Part shown: positions 13,601 through 25,300 of the stretch, piece by piece | Position numbering within the stretch: the first letter of the stretch is position 1 | Layout of the letters: every line of letters starts with the position of its first letter | From: Mactromeris polynyma | Taxonomy: Eukaryota; Mollusca; Bivalvia; Venerida; Mactridae | Length of the DNA: 64,000 nucleotides | NCBI GenBank assembly: GCA_032209605.1 | Contig: JASFXZ010000012.1 | Span: 3,286,001 to 3,350,000 of the forward strand | Direction of reading: 5' to 3' | Made by a program: the position numbers and the translations under genes | Notes under the pieces: model-generated | The model's database searches: none | What the model was told of the DNA's origin: nothing | Seen by the model: only the letters and a program-made list of their open reading frames with translations

Positions 13601-16600
13601 ACAAGTTGTCACATGCGGAGAAAAGTTCGATTATAAATTTCATACTAAATTAGATGACTACTGTTTTACTTCAATGTAACAGTTTTCCGTTGAACCTCAT
13701 ACATGGAGGGATTCAAACTTACAACCTTCTGATTTAAGGATTCAGTCGCTCTATTATTTAACAACTACTCGTTCCAGGTTGGAAATCACACCATGCATTA
13801 CATTGTATTGGCTTGGATGAATGCGTCTGATTGGTGGAAATGAATAAAATATGTTTATTCTACAGCATTTGTAATTTCTGGCTTTATAGGTGAAAAGAGT
13901 TTATATTGTATACTTACCATGGTATGAATCCAACACTGTGGCCTATATTTCTGATCTTTGACCTTGTATGTTCTAAAATTACTTTCTCTCATTGCATATT
14001 ATTTTCTCTTATAATAGATGAAACATTTGCAAATTGAGGAAAGTGGTGGTAATTTTGTTGTTATTCAATTGCAAATTGCCGACTCAGAGTAAAAATTACC
14101 TGGGGCTCCATTTATCTGCCTCATTATGTAGCTTTGATGTATATTGACATTTTGTCTGCGTTTACCTGGTGTGGGTAATAATTGAGGACTAACATTGTTT
14201 GATGATATTGACAAATTGCCATAATTTCCATATTTAGTCGATAAAAAATGGATGTTTCTCTCGATCTGTAATTGTGATCAACAATTAAATAAAATATGTT
14301 TGTTAGACTAGCTGCAATCTGACATAATATTTATGTATTCAATACATTTCAGCTGACACTATTTCATGTGAACCTAACAATTATAACATATAACTAGATT
14401 TTTTTTATGTTTCATTTAATTTCATCGAAGCTGTTTAAAATTGCATTGAATTTTGATAACTAACAAGATAGATAGCATTCATTGATTTTTGACGGCATTG
14501 TTCTGTCTCAGATCCCTGGTTCTAGTCCTGACATCATTGTTCTGTCTCAGATCCTTGGTTCTAGTCCTGATGGCATTGTTCTGTCTCAGATCCCTGGTTC
14601 TAGTCCTGACGGCATTGTTCTGTCTCAGATCCCTGGTTCTAGTCCTGACGGCATTGTTCTGTCTCGGATCCCTGGTTCTAGTCCTGACATCATTGTTCTG
14701 TCTCAGATCCTTGGTTCTAGTCCTGATGGCATTGTTCTGTCTCAGATCCCTGGTTCTAGTCCTGACGGCATTGTTCTGTCTCAGATCCCTGGTTCTAGTC
14801 CTGACAGCATTGTTCTGTCTCAGATCCCTGGTTCTAGTCCTGACGGCATTGTTCTGTCTCAGATCCCTGGTTCTAGTCCTGACAGCATTGTTCTGTCTCA
14901 GATCCCTGGTTCTAGTCCTGACGGCATTGTTCTGTCTCAGATCCCTGGTTCTAGTCCTGACGGCATTGTTCTGTCTCAGATCCCTGGTTCTAGTTCTGAT
15001 GGCATTGTTCTGTCTCGGATCCCTGGTTCTAGTTCTGATGGCATTGTTCTGTCTCGGATCCCTGGTTCTGACGGCATTGTTCTGTCTCAGATCCCTGGTT
15101 CTAGTCCTGACAGCATTGTCCTGTCTCAGATCCCTGGTTCTAGTCCTGACGGCATTCTTCTGTCTCGGATCCTTGGTTCTAGTCCTGACGGCATTGTTCT
15201 GTCTCAGATCCCTGGTTCTAGTCCTGATGGCATTGTTCTGTCTCGGATCCCTGGTTCTAGTCCTGACAGCATTGTTCTGCATCAGATCCCTGGTTCTAGT
15301 CCTGACAGCATTGTACTGTCTCAGATCCCTGGTTCTAGTCCTGACAGCATTGTTCTGCATCAGATCCCTGGTTCTAGTCCTGACAGCATTGTACTGTCTC
15401 AGATCCCTGGTTCTAGTTCTGATGGCATTGTTCTGCATCAGATCCCTGGTTCTAGTTCTGATGGCATTGTTCTGCATCAGATCCCTGGTTCTAGTTCTGA
15501 TGGCATTGTTCTGTCTCAGATCCCTGGTTCTAGTCCTGACGGCATTGTTCTGTCTCAGATCCCTGGTTCTAGTCCTGACAGCATTGTTCTGTCTCAGATC
15601 CCTCGCTCTAGTCCTGACGGCATTGTTCTGTCTCAGATCCCTCGTTCTAGTCCTGACGGCATTGTTCTGTCTCAGATCCCTGGTTCTAGTCCTGACAGCA
15701 TTGTTCTGTCTCAGATCCCTGGTTCTAGTCCTGATGGCATTGTTCTGTCTCAGATCCCTGGTTGTAGTCCTGACGGCATTGTTCTGTCTCAGATCCCTGG
15801 TTCTAGTCCTGACGGCATTGTTCTGTCTCAGATCCCTCGTTCTAGTCCTGACGGCATTGTCCTGTCTCAGATCCCTGGTTCTAGTCCTGACAGCATTGTT
15901 CTGTCTCAGATCCCTGGTTCTAGTCCTGACGGCATTGTTCTGTCTCGGATCCCTGGTTCTAGTCCTGACAGCATTGTTCTGTCTCAGATCCCTGGTTCTA
16001 GTCCTGACGGCATTGTTCTGTCTCAGATCCCTGGTTGTAGTCCTGACGGCATTGTTCTGTCTCAGATCCCTGGTTCTAGTCCTGACGGCATTGTTCTGCA
16101 TCAGATCCCTGGTTCTAGTCCTGACGGCATTGTTCTGTCTCAGATCCCTGGTTCTAGTCCTGACGGCATTGTTCTGTCTCGGATCCCTGGTTCTAGTCCT
16201 GACAGCATTGTTCTGTCTCAGATCCCTGGTTCTAGTTCTGACAGCATTGTTCTGTCTCAGATCCCTGGTTCTAGTCCTGACAGCATTGTTCTGTCTCAGA
16301 TCCCTGGTTCTAGTCCTGACAGCATTGTTCTGTCTCGGATCCCTGGTTCTAGTCCTGACAGCATTGTTCTGTCTCGGATCCCTGGTTCTAGTCCTGGCGG
16401 CATTGTTCTGTCTCAGAACCCTGGTACTAGTCCTGACAGCATTGTTCTGTCTCGGATCCCTGGTTCTAGTCCTGGCGGCATTGTTCTGTCTCGGATCCCT
16501 GGTTCTAGTCCTGGCGGCATTGTTCTGTCTCAGATCCCTGGTTCTAGTCCTGACAGCATTGTTCTGTCTCGGATCCCTGGTTCTAGTCCTGACAGCATTG

Positions 16601-19600
16601 TTCTGTCTCGGATCCCTGGTTCTAGTCCTGACAGCATTGTTCTGTCTCAGATCCCTGGTTCTAGTCCTGACAGCATTGTTCTGTCTCGGATCCCTGGTTC
16701 TAGTCCTGACAGCATTGTTCTGTCTCGGATCCCTGGTTCTAGTCCTGGCGGCATTGTTCTGTCTCTGATCCCTGGTTCTAGTCCTGACGGCATTGTTCTG
16801 TCTCGGATCCCTGGTTCTGACGGCATATATGGGACTTGTTGTTAATCTGTTGGACTCTCTCAAACAGAACATGATTTTAATTTAGGCATAATGTAATGAC
16901 TTTGTTAATCAGATTACTAGTAGTAAAGGGGCATCTTGAAATGACTACAGGTATAATGTTGATGTTGGATATTTGTACATGATATTCATATGTATATATG
17001 TATGTAAAGTTGATCCCGTTCTATTGCGGGTTAATTGACAAAATATAAATCTCCTGTTGTGTATTTTGTGGTTTTAATTATTGAATTCTATAATCGGATT
17101 ATCTACATAATAATGTCAATGACTTATACTAAGACATTTCCGGTCATTGGCAGTGTTAAATAGATCTTCATGTTCTCTTCATGTTGGTGAATATGATGTT
17201 TTCAATGATTAACTGCAATATACATTGGTCCATTAACCTATCTGTACAGGGTGTCAAGTTTTTTACATTTTCTGATTTTTTCTAAATTTGAGGGTCAATT
17301 CCTACAATCTCTTGGAATTCCTATAAATGCTTTTAATTTCAGTGGGTTAACAAGAAATACAACATTCTGAAGGAATAAAATCGTTATAATTAATTTGAAA
17401 ACCATTTATGTATATGTATTATGTATTCCAAAATCCAAAATTTCCATTAGAATTCTGATTTCTTCATACAGTACTGTTGTCAGTCTGTTGTGACACATGT
17501 ACACTTTATTTTCCATATCAGATAGCATACAAACAATAGGTATGCATATTTTCTTGACAAATATTTGTGCTTTCAAAAGGGGAAGATTTATCTATGACAA
17601 ATATTTGTGCTTTCAAAAGGGGAAGATTTATCTATTAGATAGTTCCCACATTTACAATATTACCTCCATTGTTTATAATTATCAACCTTGTCCATGCATA
17701 TCACTTGCGTGTAATTTGTACCTGTTAATGTGAAATCTGTAATTCTTCATATTTTTAATCAAAGGAAAGAATGGTGAGTGGAGGAGGTGGTTTACAAACT
17801 TTACGAGCTTGATTGTTCTCTTTCGTATAGTCCTACAACTTCCTATATATATTAGTTATGAAATTCCTATAGTTTTAAGATGCATCCTATATTTCTGCTA
17901 CCAAAAATCACATTACACGCCCCGTCTGCATAGTCTTTATATTTCTCAGTTCTATTAAGACTATTTGTGGTAACACTGAGAATGTGTTTGGCCATCATTT
18001 TGGCCATTAACCATGCCCTTACTAAATAGTATGGTATATGCATTCTTGTATTTCCATTTAAATTTCCCCTCTCAAAAAAATAAGAAATTTGTTATCATAT
18101 TGATTAGGATTGATCTACATTTCTTTAAATATAGATATTTGTCAAAATTGGTCATAGATGGTCTTTAAACGTCTAAGCAGTTGAGAATTTATCAAATACT
18201 ACAATACCATGTATGTGTATAATTGTCTTAATTGATTACAAATGGTATAAACAGTTGAGAATTGATAAATTCTACAATACCATGTATGTGTATAATTGTC
18301 TTAATTGATTACAAATGGTATAAACAGTTGAGAATTGATAACATACTTTGTATTTGTCATAATTGGTTATAAATGGTCGAAACAGTTGAAAAGTGATGAA
18401 ATAGGATGTGAAATATGAATTAAAACATTATATCATAACTCAGTTTTAGAACACTGAATGTTTATATGAGTGCAAAATAACTGGTATATTAATTACTTTT
18501 GCACTCTTACAACATTAAGTTTTCTCCCACTGTAATTATATAATATATGATGGAGAATAAGATGTTTGGTGTATTTTGGTAATGTGCTTAAAATTGAGCC
18601 TGTTCATTTAAATTCTTGTTTTATATCTGATGCAAATTAGCTCGAAATAACAGGGATTTAGTTTGGCTGTGACGGATTTAGTTTGGCTGTGACAACAGCT
18701 GTTACTAGTCAACCGTGTTTCTGAATAAATTTTCCTCCATGCTGGTTTCTGGCTCAGACTGATGTTTTTAGTTTCTGATCAAGGGTGCGACATCAGGTCA
18801 GATTTCAGTCTGAAAACAGCTAATGAATTGTGCGGCAGAATTGACTTTCTATAAAAGTTTGTTAAGAAATTGTCTGTTAGTCTGTGGAAAGACGAATATC
18901 TGAGATAAATCCGTTAGGGAATCGTGTTTCTGGATGGTTTTATTAAAATGACGCTTGAATTAATTTGTAATTTGTGCTTAAATGTGTCTATGCATTACTA
19001 TAAAATATTTACATTATTGAGTTTTTAAATAAATTTCCCCAGCCAATAATTGCAAATTATTCTCAGATTCTCATTTTGATTTCCAATTTTGGATTAGATA
19101 ATTAAATAAATATTTATTTGTATTGATGTTTAGCTATGGTTAGCAGGTTATGATACCGGACTTAGTTCTGAATGTACATACATATTGATTATATTTATAG
19201 TAATGTAATAATACCTTCGTAAGAATGTGTCAGTTTGACTTGAATTGGTCCTATTTATTCTCTTTATGCCCTCCCCTGTTGAGAATGGTGGGAGAGCTTA
19301 AAGCATTACCCCTGTCTGTGTGTTGGTCCATTTTACATCTTCATCAATGGCAGAGGAGCTTAAAGTATTACCCCTGTCTGTGTGTTGGTCCATTTTACAC
19401 CTTCATCAATGGCAGAGGAACTTAAAGCATTACCCCTGTCCGTGTGTTGGTCCATTTTACACCTTCATCAATGGCAGAGGAGCTTAAAGCATTACCCCTG
19501 TCCGTGTGTTGGTCCATTTTACACCTTCATCAATGACAGAGGAACTTAAAGCATTGCCCCTGTCCATGTGTTGGTCCATTTTACACCTTCATCAATGACA

Positions 19601-21009
19601 GAGGAGCTTAAAGCATTACCCCTGTCCGTGTGTTGGTCCATTTTACACCTTCATCAATGACAGAGGAGCTTAAAGTATTACCCCTGTCCATGTGTTGGTC
19701 CATTTTACACCTTCATCAATGACAGAGGAGCTTAAAGTATTGCCCCTGTCCATGTGTTGGTCCATTTTACACCTTCATCAATGACAGAGGAGCTTAAAGC
19801 ATAGCCCCTGTCCGTGTGTTGGTCCATTTTACACCTTCATCAATCTTCATTGTATCTTCTCTTCTCTGTATATTATGTTACTTTTATTTGTAACACATTT
19901 CTCTGCTGCCCCTCCCCCTCAAAAACTAATGGACATTACCCAGGACATTACCAGGTGGTAAGGCAATATTCTTAAGTTTGTATGGAGGTTTGATAAAACC
20001 GTGAAGTCACTAATTTGTGCAAGTGTTAGCAATAAAGTGCCTTATGTTATAGTATAATATGCTAGTTATGATAAATGTAAAATAAATATTATCTTGTATT
20101 TCAGACTGCTTATGGATATAGCAGAAGACCTGAGTCAAGACCAGAAAATATAAACAACAAAGAGGTAATGAACATCTCTTTTATGTCATATAGTTGACAT
20201 TAGTAAAATTGCTAGTGTAGGTAATGCATGGTATTTTGGCAGTATTTGTATGAAAACATGTCATGTAAGCCAACCATATGACAAAAGTCTTGGTTTTTAT
20301 ACCATGTTTTCTAATGCTGTGGAGGTATAGTATATGCCGGTATGCTTAAACCAACATATTCAGTCATCAACTGTAGAATTGTGTCCACTGTTTATTTACA
20401 TTCTGCCCAAAACAGAAATGCCATCATTGGTGTAACTGTATTATGTCTCCCTCACCATGTCCAATGTCAAAGTTCAAGGTCATAGTCACTACGGTTCATG
20501 TCCCACACTTATTTCCTTAGTTATCTCCTACAACTGCAATGGGGGAGATATGTGTTTCTTTTAAAAGCATCTTCTAGTTATTTTCGGTTGTGCACCGTAT
20601 TTGTCAATAACTGTTCTGTCAAACTATAAATATCGTGTCATATCCTCAATAATCATGTAATGTTTATTTGGTAGCCATATTATTCATTGTCTGCTTTTAG
20701 AGAATGGATTCACAATGGCAAGGTTCAAGGTTCCGTACAGAATTAGAAAATGCTATGAGTTTGATGCCGATAGCAAGTTCACCGAGAGATACTGACCTCA
20801 ATGTTTATGGTAGTGCCCAAATTCAACGTGGTACCAGTCCAATACATGAACTAGAATTCCCTAGTCGTGATAATGTGTCCACTGGAGCAGATAACACAGT
20901 GAATTCTGGGCCAGTCAAGCTTCTAGGTGATGATGATCAAGATGAAACTGACATGGAAGTGTTCCAGCTCACTGAGGAGCTTGATTTAGAACAAATAGAA
21001 AACCATTGA
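4624..21009 (+). CDS. FAM53-family protein (four 3' coding exons; 5' end missing)
   Basis: Exons 4624-4684, 5180-6039, 20105-20164 and 20701-21009 join in phase with AG/GT borders and end at TGA 21007-21009, giving 429 residues without an initiator Met. FAM53 hallmarks are seen in order: PKKRNCQSISV followed by SWQPQGSRLWKPI (about 5367-5480), a Ser/Pro-rich stretch (TPPESPVPRPNS), RCRSQPSFYDRKSGRRRRR and RPTLNFNKMTE (about 5940-6039), and the acidic C-terminal tail ELDLEQIENH. These match the vertebrate FAM53A/B/C layout of a KRxCRSLS box, a W-rich SKLWTPI box, an RSRSQP plus basic NLS-like box, an RPSLDF-KM box and an acidic IEQIEN-like end. The vertebrate proteins are nuclear; FAM53B/Simplet is linked to beta-catenin nuclear accumulation. 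That role here is inference. Which vertebrate paralogue it matches cannot be said, since the gene may predate their split. The first exon was not found in 1-4623. Confidence 0.9.
4685..5179 (+). other. FAM53 intron A-B
   Basis: 495-bp GT-AG intron (gtaagt...ttgcag). Nothing else recognised. Confidence 0.7.
5180..6039 (+). CDS. FAM53 main coding exon B
   Basis: 860 nt between ttgcag and gtaact. Carries nearly all family motifs: the KRNCQSISV box, the SWQPQGSRLWKPI box, Ser/Thr-Pro sites, RSLSVED, the RCRSQPSF box, a run of five Arg, and RPTLNFNKMTE at the 3' border. It ends on a complete codon (phase 0), as exon C requires. Confidence 0.93.
6040..8828 (+). other. left part of the FAM53 14-kb intron
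   Basis: Starts with donor gtaact. AT-rich, with a poly-G run near 8669-8678. No exon or named repeat recognised. Confidence 0.55.
8829..10428. repeat. 36-bp minisatellite, about 1.6 kb
   Basis: About 44 head-to-tail units containing ACCATGTCGGTGTCACTG and TTTATGTACCACAGTGTA. Variants are GTCGGTG, GTCAGTG, GTTGGTG, ATAGGTG and CACAGTG/CACTGTG. Frames are open on both strands because 36 is divisible by three. Lies inside the FAM53 intron. Confidence 0.97.
10429..12639 (+). other. FAM53 intron segment with dispersed-repeat fragments
   Basis: 11041-11380 (ending ATGGCTGCC) looks like an old dispersed repeat, with the phrases CATTGAATGGATTTTGTTCA and CACAGGAATGATCC familiar from bivalve repeats. 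11390-11520 is a degenerate A/T-rich short tandem repeat, 11564-11638 a TGTGTACTG-type simple repeat, and about 11830-11841 a poly-C run. No exon recognised. Confidence 0.45.
12640..13405. repeat. 18-bp minisatellite, about 0.77 kb
   Basis: About 42 units of GACTTTTACAAGACAATG with variants GACGTTTAC, CAGTGG, ACCAGAC and CAAAGG. ORFs across it are repeats of a six-residue peptide and have no coding support. Confidence 0.96.
13406..14489 (+). other. FAM53 intron segment
   Basis: Holds one tRNA-derived SINE fragment (13685-13790, minus). Otherwise AT-rich with nothing recognised. Confidence 0.5.
13685..13790 (-). mobile_element. tRNA-derived SINE fragment
   Basis: On the minus strand: A-box region TAGTTGTTAAATAATAGAGC, an arm ACTGAATCC...ATCAGAAGG, and a good B-box AGTTTGAATCCC. 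Layout is tRNA-like (about 75 nt), but the stems are imperfect and it sits in an intron. Confidence 0.6.
14490..16826. repeat. 39-bp minisatellite, about 2.3 kb
   Basis: About 60 units built of GGCATTGTTCTGTCTCAGAT and CCCTGGTTCTAGTCCTGAC. Recurrent variants are GACGGC/GACAGC/GATGGC/GGCGGC, CTCAGAT/CTCGGAT, TCTCAG/TGCATCAG and AGTCCT/AGTTCT. Two units lack the hexamer AGTCCT, which keeps frame. ORFs of about 790 codons exist on both strands because the unit is a multiple of three and stop-free. Confidence 0.97.
17555..17634. repeat. 40-bp direct duplication
   Basis: Two adjacent identical copies beginning TGACAAATATTTGTGCTTTC and ending GATTTATCTA. Confidence 0.9.
18132..18400. repeat. degenerate 74-bp tandem repeat
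   Basis: CAGTTGAGAATT recurs at 18178, 18252 and 18325 (74 and 73 bp apart), with a shorter fourth copy at 18383. Two central units are nearly identical (ACAATACCATGTATGTGTAT). The flanking units are diverged. Confidence 0.85.
19287..19844. repeat. 62-bp minisatellite, about 9 units
   Basis: Units contain GAGCTTAAAGCATTACCCCT, TGTTGGTCCATTTTACACC and TTCATCAATGGCAGAG. Variants: GTCCGTG/GTCCATG/GTCTGTG and TGGCAG/TGACAG. Ends 260 bp before FAM53 exon C. Confidence 0.95.
20105..20164 (+). CDS. FAM53 coding exon C
   Basis: 60 nt between tttcag and gtaatg, phase 0 at both ends. Reads TAYGYSRRPESRPENINNKE, continuing directly from NKMTE of exon B across a 14,065-bp intron. Assignment rests on phase, splice sites and position; the peptide itself is not diagnostic. 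Confidence 0.75.
20450..20580. repeat. possible dispersed-repeat fragment
   Basis: AAGTTCAAGGTCATAGTCAC and GGGGGAGATATGTG are phrases often seen in old bivalve repeat copies. It lies in FAM53 intron C-D. Recognition from memory only. Confidence 0.3.
20701..21009 (+). CDS. FAM53 terminal coding exon D
   Basis: 309 nt after ctttttag-type acceptor, opening with an AGA codon in phase 0 and ending TGA. It contains MSLMPIASSP and the acidic tail DDDQDETDMEVF then ELDLEQIENH. The LDLEQIEN-type ending resembles the C-termini of vertebrate FAM53B and FAM53C and anchors the 3' end of the gene. Confidence 0.88.
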   Translation, partial: RMDSQWQGSRFRTELENAMSLMPIASSPRDTDLNVYGSAQIQRGTSPIHELEFPSRDNVSTGADNTVNSGPVKLLGDDDQDETDMEVFQLTEELDLEQIENH

Positions 21010-21159
21010 GTGTTTTGGTTAGAACTTGCTGTCCTGTACTTGTTAATACATTCATTATTGTACAAAATGTTCATAGATTCCCCATTTATCTTGACTGAGA
21101 AAACTGACTGTATTAGGTATAATGCATCTATCAATGTTATAGCCCACTGTAGGCAGATT

Positions 21160-21620
21160 TGTGGCAGCCCCTAATGCATTGAGACTCGTTTCTGAGAAAA
21201 ACACAATAAATGTGACATCATTTTTTCACATTATGACATCATGTTTTCATACTAATTGAAACAGCTAGTTGAAACATTTCATTAAAAGATTTATGATTCA
21301 GCGACGAGCAGAAAGCAAAATAAATATTGGTTAACATTTCTATGACGACCCCTTTTGTTAAGGAAAAGAATTATATGCATTATTTGTAAAATATTATTGT
21401 ATCTGTATTCAATTTGTGAAATTCAGATTTTTTTTGTAGATCTAGTTTTGATGACTATATTAAAAGTGCTGTAATTCCCTAAAAGAATGTTGTCCTGCAA
21501 TAATTTTTGTTTTTTAGTGATCTACAAATATCCCTGCATTCAGAAATGTTAATAACTAAATTTCGCCCAGATATGTCATTTGGGCCAAAAATCTAAGAGA
21601 ATGACACATTAATGACAGTG
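21160..21620 (+). repeat. FAM53 3'-flank segment duplicated at 28.5 kb (copy A)
   Basis: Shares many blocks, in order and orientation, with 28480-28785: TTTCTGAGAAA, ACAGCTAGTTGAA, TTTATGATTCAGC, CCCCTTTT-TTAAGGAAAAG, TTTGTAAAATATTATTGTAT and GTCATTTGGGCCAAAAATCT. Copy A follows the FAM53 stop by about 150 bp and is probably 3' UTR. Confidence 0.85.
21205..21324 (+). terminator. candidate FAM53 polyadenylation signals
   Basis: Two AATAAA hexamers lie 196 and 310 nt after the FAM53 stop codon, at 21205-21210 and 21319-21324. Either could end the transcript. The plus strand stays T/G-rich to about 25.4 kb, so longer 3' ends are also possible. Confidence 0.4.
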
Positions 21621-22266
21621 GTTGATTCCTGACTGGTAACCTCCTGATACATATCCTTGGCCAAAATTTCGTGCTGAATTTGTCAGGAAATGGGCATTAA
21701 GTGCTGGCATTAAACAATGGCTCTTGTCATATTTCTGTTTCCTTAAAGAGAATTTTGAAACCTAGAACCCCTTGTCAAAACTCCCATAGCTGTCCAAGGG
21801 TATCTTATGACTAAGATTGAATTTGAGTCCAGGAAGTGATATCCCTGGTCATGGAGCCAAATACCCTAATTAGGTTCCTTAGTATTAGCTTTCATATTAG
21901 GTCATAGTTCACATTTTACAAATAAGGTTTGCTTTTGAAATTTATTTAAATCCCACTGGTGGAACAAAAATTTGATGGATGCGTTAGACTTAAGTCATTT
22001 GATATTAGCTTATGACTAATGAGATATATGAAGTTTTATTTTGAAAAGCTTGCTTTCTGGTGTATGTTACGGTACTTGCATTATTGTGAATACAGTTAAT
22101 ACACATCTTTGGGAAGTTAAAGTTGAGTTTACCAAAGTTCGTCGCAATTAACAACTTGCACACTTTGATCACGGCTGTACCTTTTTTTGCAGCATACACA
22201 TGGCATACTATGTATTGTTAGTGAATGTTTATTGCTTGCTAGGAATGCTGACTTAAGCCATTTTGT

Positions 22267-22398
22267 TGATAATGATAACGCAGCACAGTTCTGCGTGCAT
22301 GTTTCTATAATGATAATGATAACACAGCACAGTTCTGCGTGCATGTTTCTATAATGATAATGGTAACGCAGCACAGTTCTGCGTGCATGTTTCTATAA
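22267..22398. repeat. 44-bp triplicate
   Basis: Three adjacent units starting TGATAATGATAACGCAGCAC and ending GCATGTTTCTATAA. The middle unit has AACACAG for AACGCAG. The CGCAG...CTGCG within a unit can pair as a short hairpin. Confidence 0.95.
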
Positions 22399-25300
22399 TG
22401 TGCAGGGACTAAGGGAGATAACCCAATGTTACTGAAATGAATTTAATTGATTTCTTTATGTTGCCTGATATCTATATTTTCAATACAAGTTTATCTGTTC
22501 TTGCTGAATGAGTTAATTTCTTGCCAGAATTCATATTGAATGGTGTTTTAATGCAATAGGAGAAATTATTGATATTATTTCTTATTTTTACATTATTTAT
22601 ACTGCTATAATTAGTAACACTGAAAATTGACATAAATATTGCTTAGAATGTGACTTATTTCATTTTCTTGATTTGGACGAGAGCTTGAAAATCAATAGAT
22701 AAGTGTTTCATGCAATATATATATCTAGTTCTCTATGTAAACAATATTTTGAATACCGTTATATTGAGGGTTAGAAGCAGAAATGCTGTATTAGCATATA
22801 GATAAAGATATAGGTATATTTGTTTCACTTCCATCCCTTGATGTTCATGTAGCATTGATACATTTTCAATATGTGTTATTCATTGTTAATCTATCATTGT
22901 TTCTCGCATGTTATTCGTGTATGATATTGACACAAATTTGCATCATTATTCCTCAAAGTTTTTCACATACATGTCTTGATAATTATTTCACCTGTTTTTA
23001 TACATTTTGATCAATATTACATTTATTTTATTCATATATTGATGATAATTCCTCGTGTTGTTCATTGTTATCATTATTTGATATGTGTTATTCATGTATT
23101 TCGTCGAGTTATCATCCTGAGCTGAAGTTATATAGATAGGGCATTGCTGTATGAAGGCAGTACGGTTCAGTTTAGATTGAATATTATCACATTTTAACCA
23201 TGATAGGTTACTTTATTATATCATGTTGACGATGAAACAATTAAATATTGTGAATATTGTATGTGTAATTGTGTAGATTTAGAGGATGTCTTTCCTGTAC
23301 TTCTCAACACTGGGTTAACATTTTGTTTTTGGTAAATGTAGTATGATAATAATGCTGAGATGTTCTACGACATATTTTGTAACAGCTTATGAAATATAAC
23401 TTTGTATTGCATGATTGACTAATAATCTCCCTTTGTGCTTAATTTTCTTAGTGCAAAGATGTCTCAGTAATATTTTGCATTTAAATATGTATTGTCTACT
23501 TACCGCTGCACCATTTCATGAATGGTGTAGGGACATAGTGTTACCCTTACTGTCCGTCTGCATCCGTCCTTGTGAAAATTCGGTTTCCGATCAAAAACTT
23601 CTAAAAGGATTAATGAATTCACTTCACATAAGCTAGGGACAATAAAATATAGGTCGAGTTTTATTTCGTTTTCAATCAACCAATTTTTGGTGTGACCCTT
23701 TTTCAACTTAAAAGCCTGTAGCGGGGGGCATCTATGTCCTATAGACACATCTATGTACGAGTCATTTCATATTTGAAATGTCGTGCTTGATGTAGAGTTG
23801 TGTTGTGAAGGGCTTGTTTGGCTTGGTTATAGATTTTACTGTGATAAGTATTTCGTGAGAAAACGTATAAAATGTAAGGCGTTATGTACTACAAATTCCT
23901 ATCTAAATCTATTACGCTTTTGTAAATATGCATCATAACCTACCCATCAATGTCTCATGAATTTGGATCTCAGTAATCATCTTTCATGGCACAATTCTAG
24001 ATATCAAACATAGTGTGTTGGATGTGACACTTAGTTACCATTGTTCTTAATTACACATCTGTTTGAATTGCATAGATATTTAAATAACAAGAGAAGGCAA
24101 AGTGACATCACTGTCTAGTATATTGTCATATAACCGAATCACATTGCATTTATTTTTACTACTGGCCAATAGTACAAAAAATGTTCAAATGATATAAAAT
24201 TGTTACAGCAAGTATGTACTATTTGATAAATGAAAATACATGTAATTCATATTGCATTTGGTTTATATATTGATAATATGATTTCAATAAATTCATTAAA
24301 CTTTAGGAGTAGGACCAAAGTTAACAAAGGATTATTTTGAAATGTTTGGGTGTTGAAAATAGTCTTCTGATGATCCAAGTTTCCGACTGGTCGTCACGAC
24401 TACAAGATGTTTGGTAAGATACGGATCTGTGTTGTGTACGATGTTTTTGTTTACATATTTGTTACAGCTTTATGCATTGTTTATAATTGTGTTACCATGC
24501 ATTTGCTGATAGTGAGGACGCAATATCTGCTTTACTTCAATTAAGCAAATGCAATGTACTGGTATTCTGTTTGTTATAGAACTATGAATTTTTATTCCTG
24601 ATGATAAATTGTGTCTTGTCTTTATGTTTAATCTTGTACATTACTTGAAACACATTAAATAATGGACATGAATTAGAACACTCGTTTGTCAGTATCTACT
24701 TGCCATGATGGTCTTAGTTTCTATGAAATTCACTCTTTACAAGCTTTGTGGGAACCAGCAGTATGATGAGGGCTTTTTACACAGGTTTCCCGGAAACCAG
24801 TGCCTGACCTTTGATCTTAAAATGACCTTGACCTGGGTGATGCTTGTATTCCTTTGGTTGTCTAAACTACTGAGACATTTGAAAAGGTTTACTGGGAGGG
24901 AGTAAGTTTACGGCAGATGGATTGATACAGAACCAGAAATAACATGTATCCCTTGTTTCTGGGCAGACATCATTAGATGGATTTCTTGAGTAGGAAACCA
25001 TTTGATTTGTTTGTTCCACTTCAACAGTATAATCAGCAATGATGGGTGACTGATACATTATAACTAGACCATGTTTACATCATTTGCACCTACTTATAAT
25101 TTTTTCTGAAAAAAAGTTACATTGCCATGGTGATTTCACAGGTCACATTGCCATGGTAACCTCACAAGTCGAAGTATTATTCAGCACAATAAAATGCATG
25201 TGTGGAGGATTTTACAGGAAAAGTCGGACCTAATGATAAATATGATGTTGTAAGGAACAAGAGGCCAACTGTCCCTACCTAGTGGCAAGTTTCTGGTATT

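Larger units (their letters stand above)
16827..19286 (+). other. FAM53 intron segment with small duplications
   Basis: Contains a 40-bp direct duplication at 17555-17634, a fragment of a long-TIR MITE end at 17636-17688, and a degenerate 74-bp tandem at about 18132-18400. A CAGGGTGTCAAG start near 17247 resembles one end of the element at 36475. No exon recognised. Confidence 0.5.
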
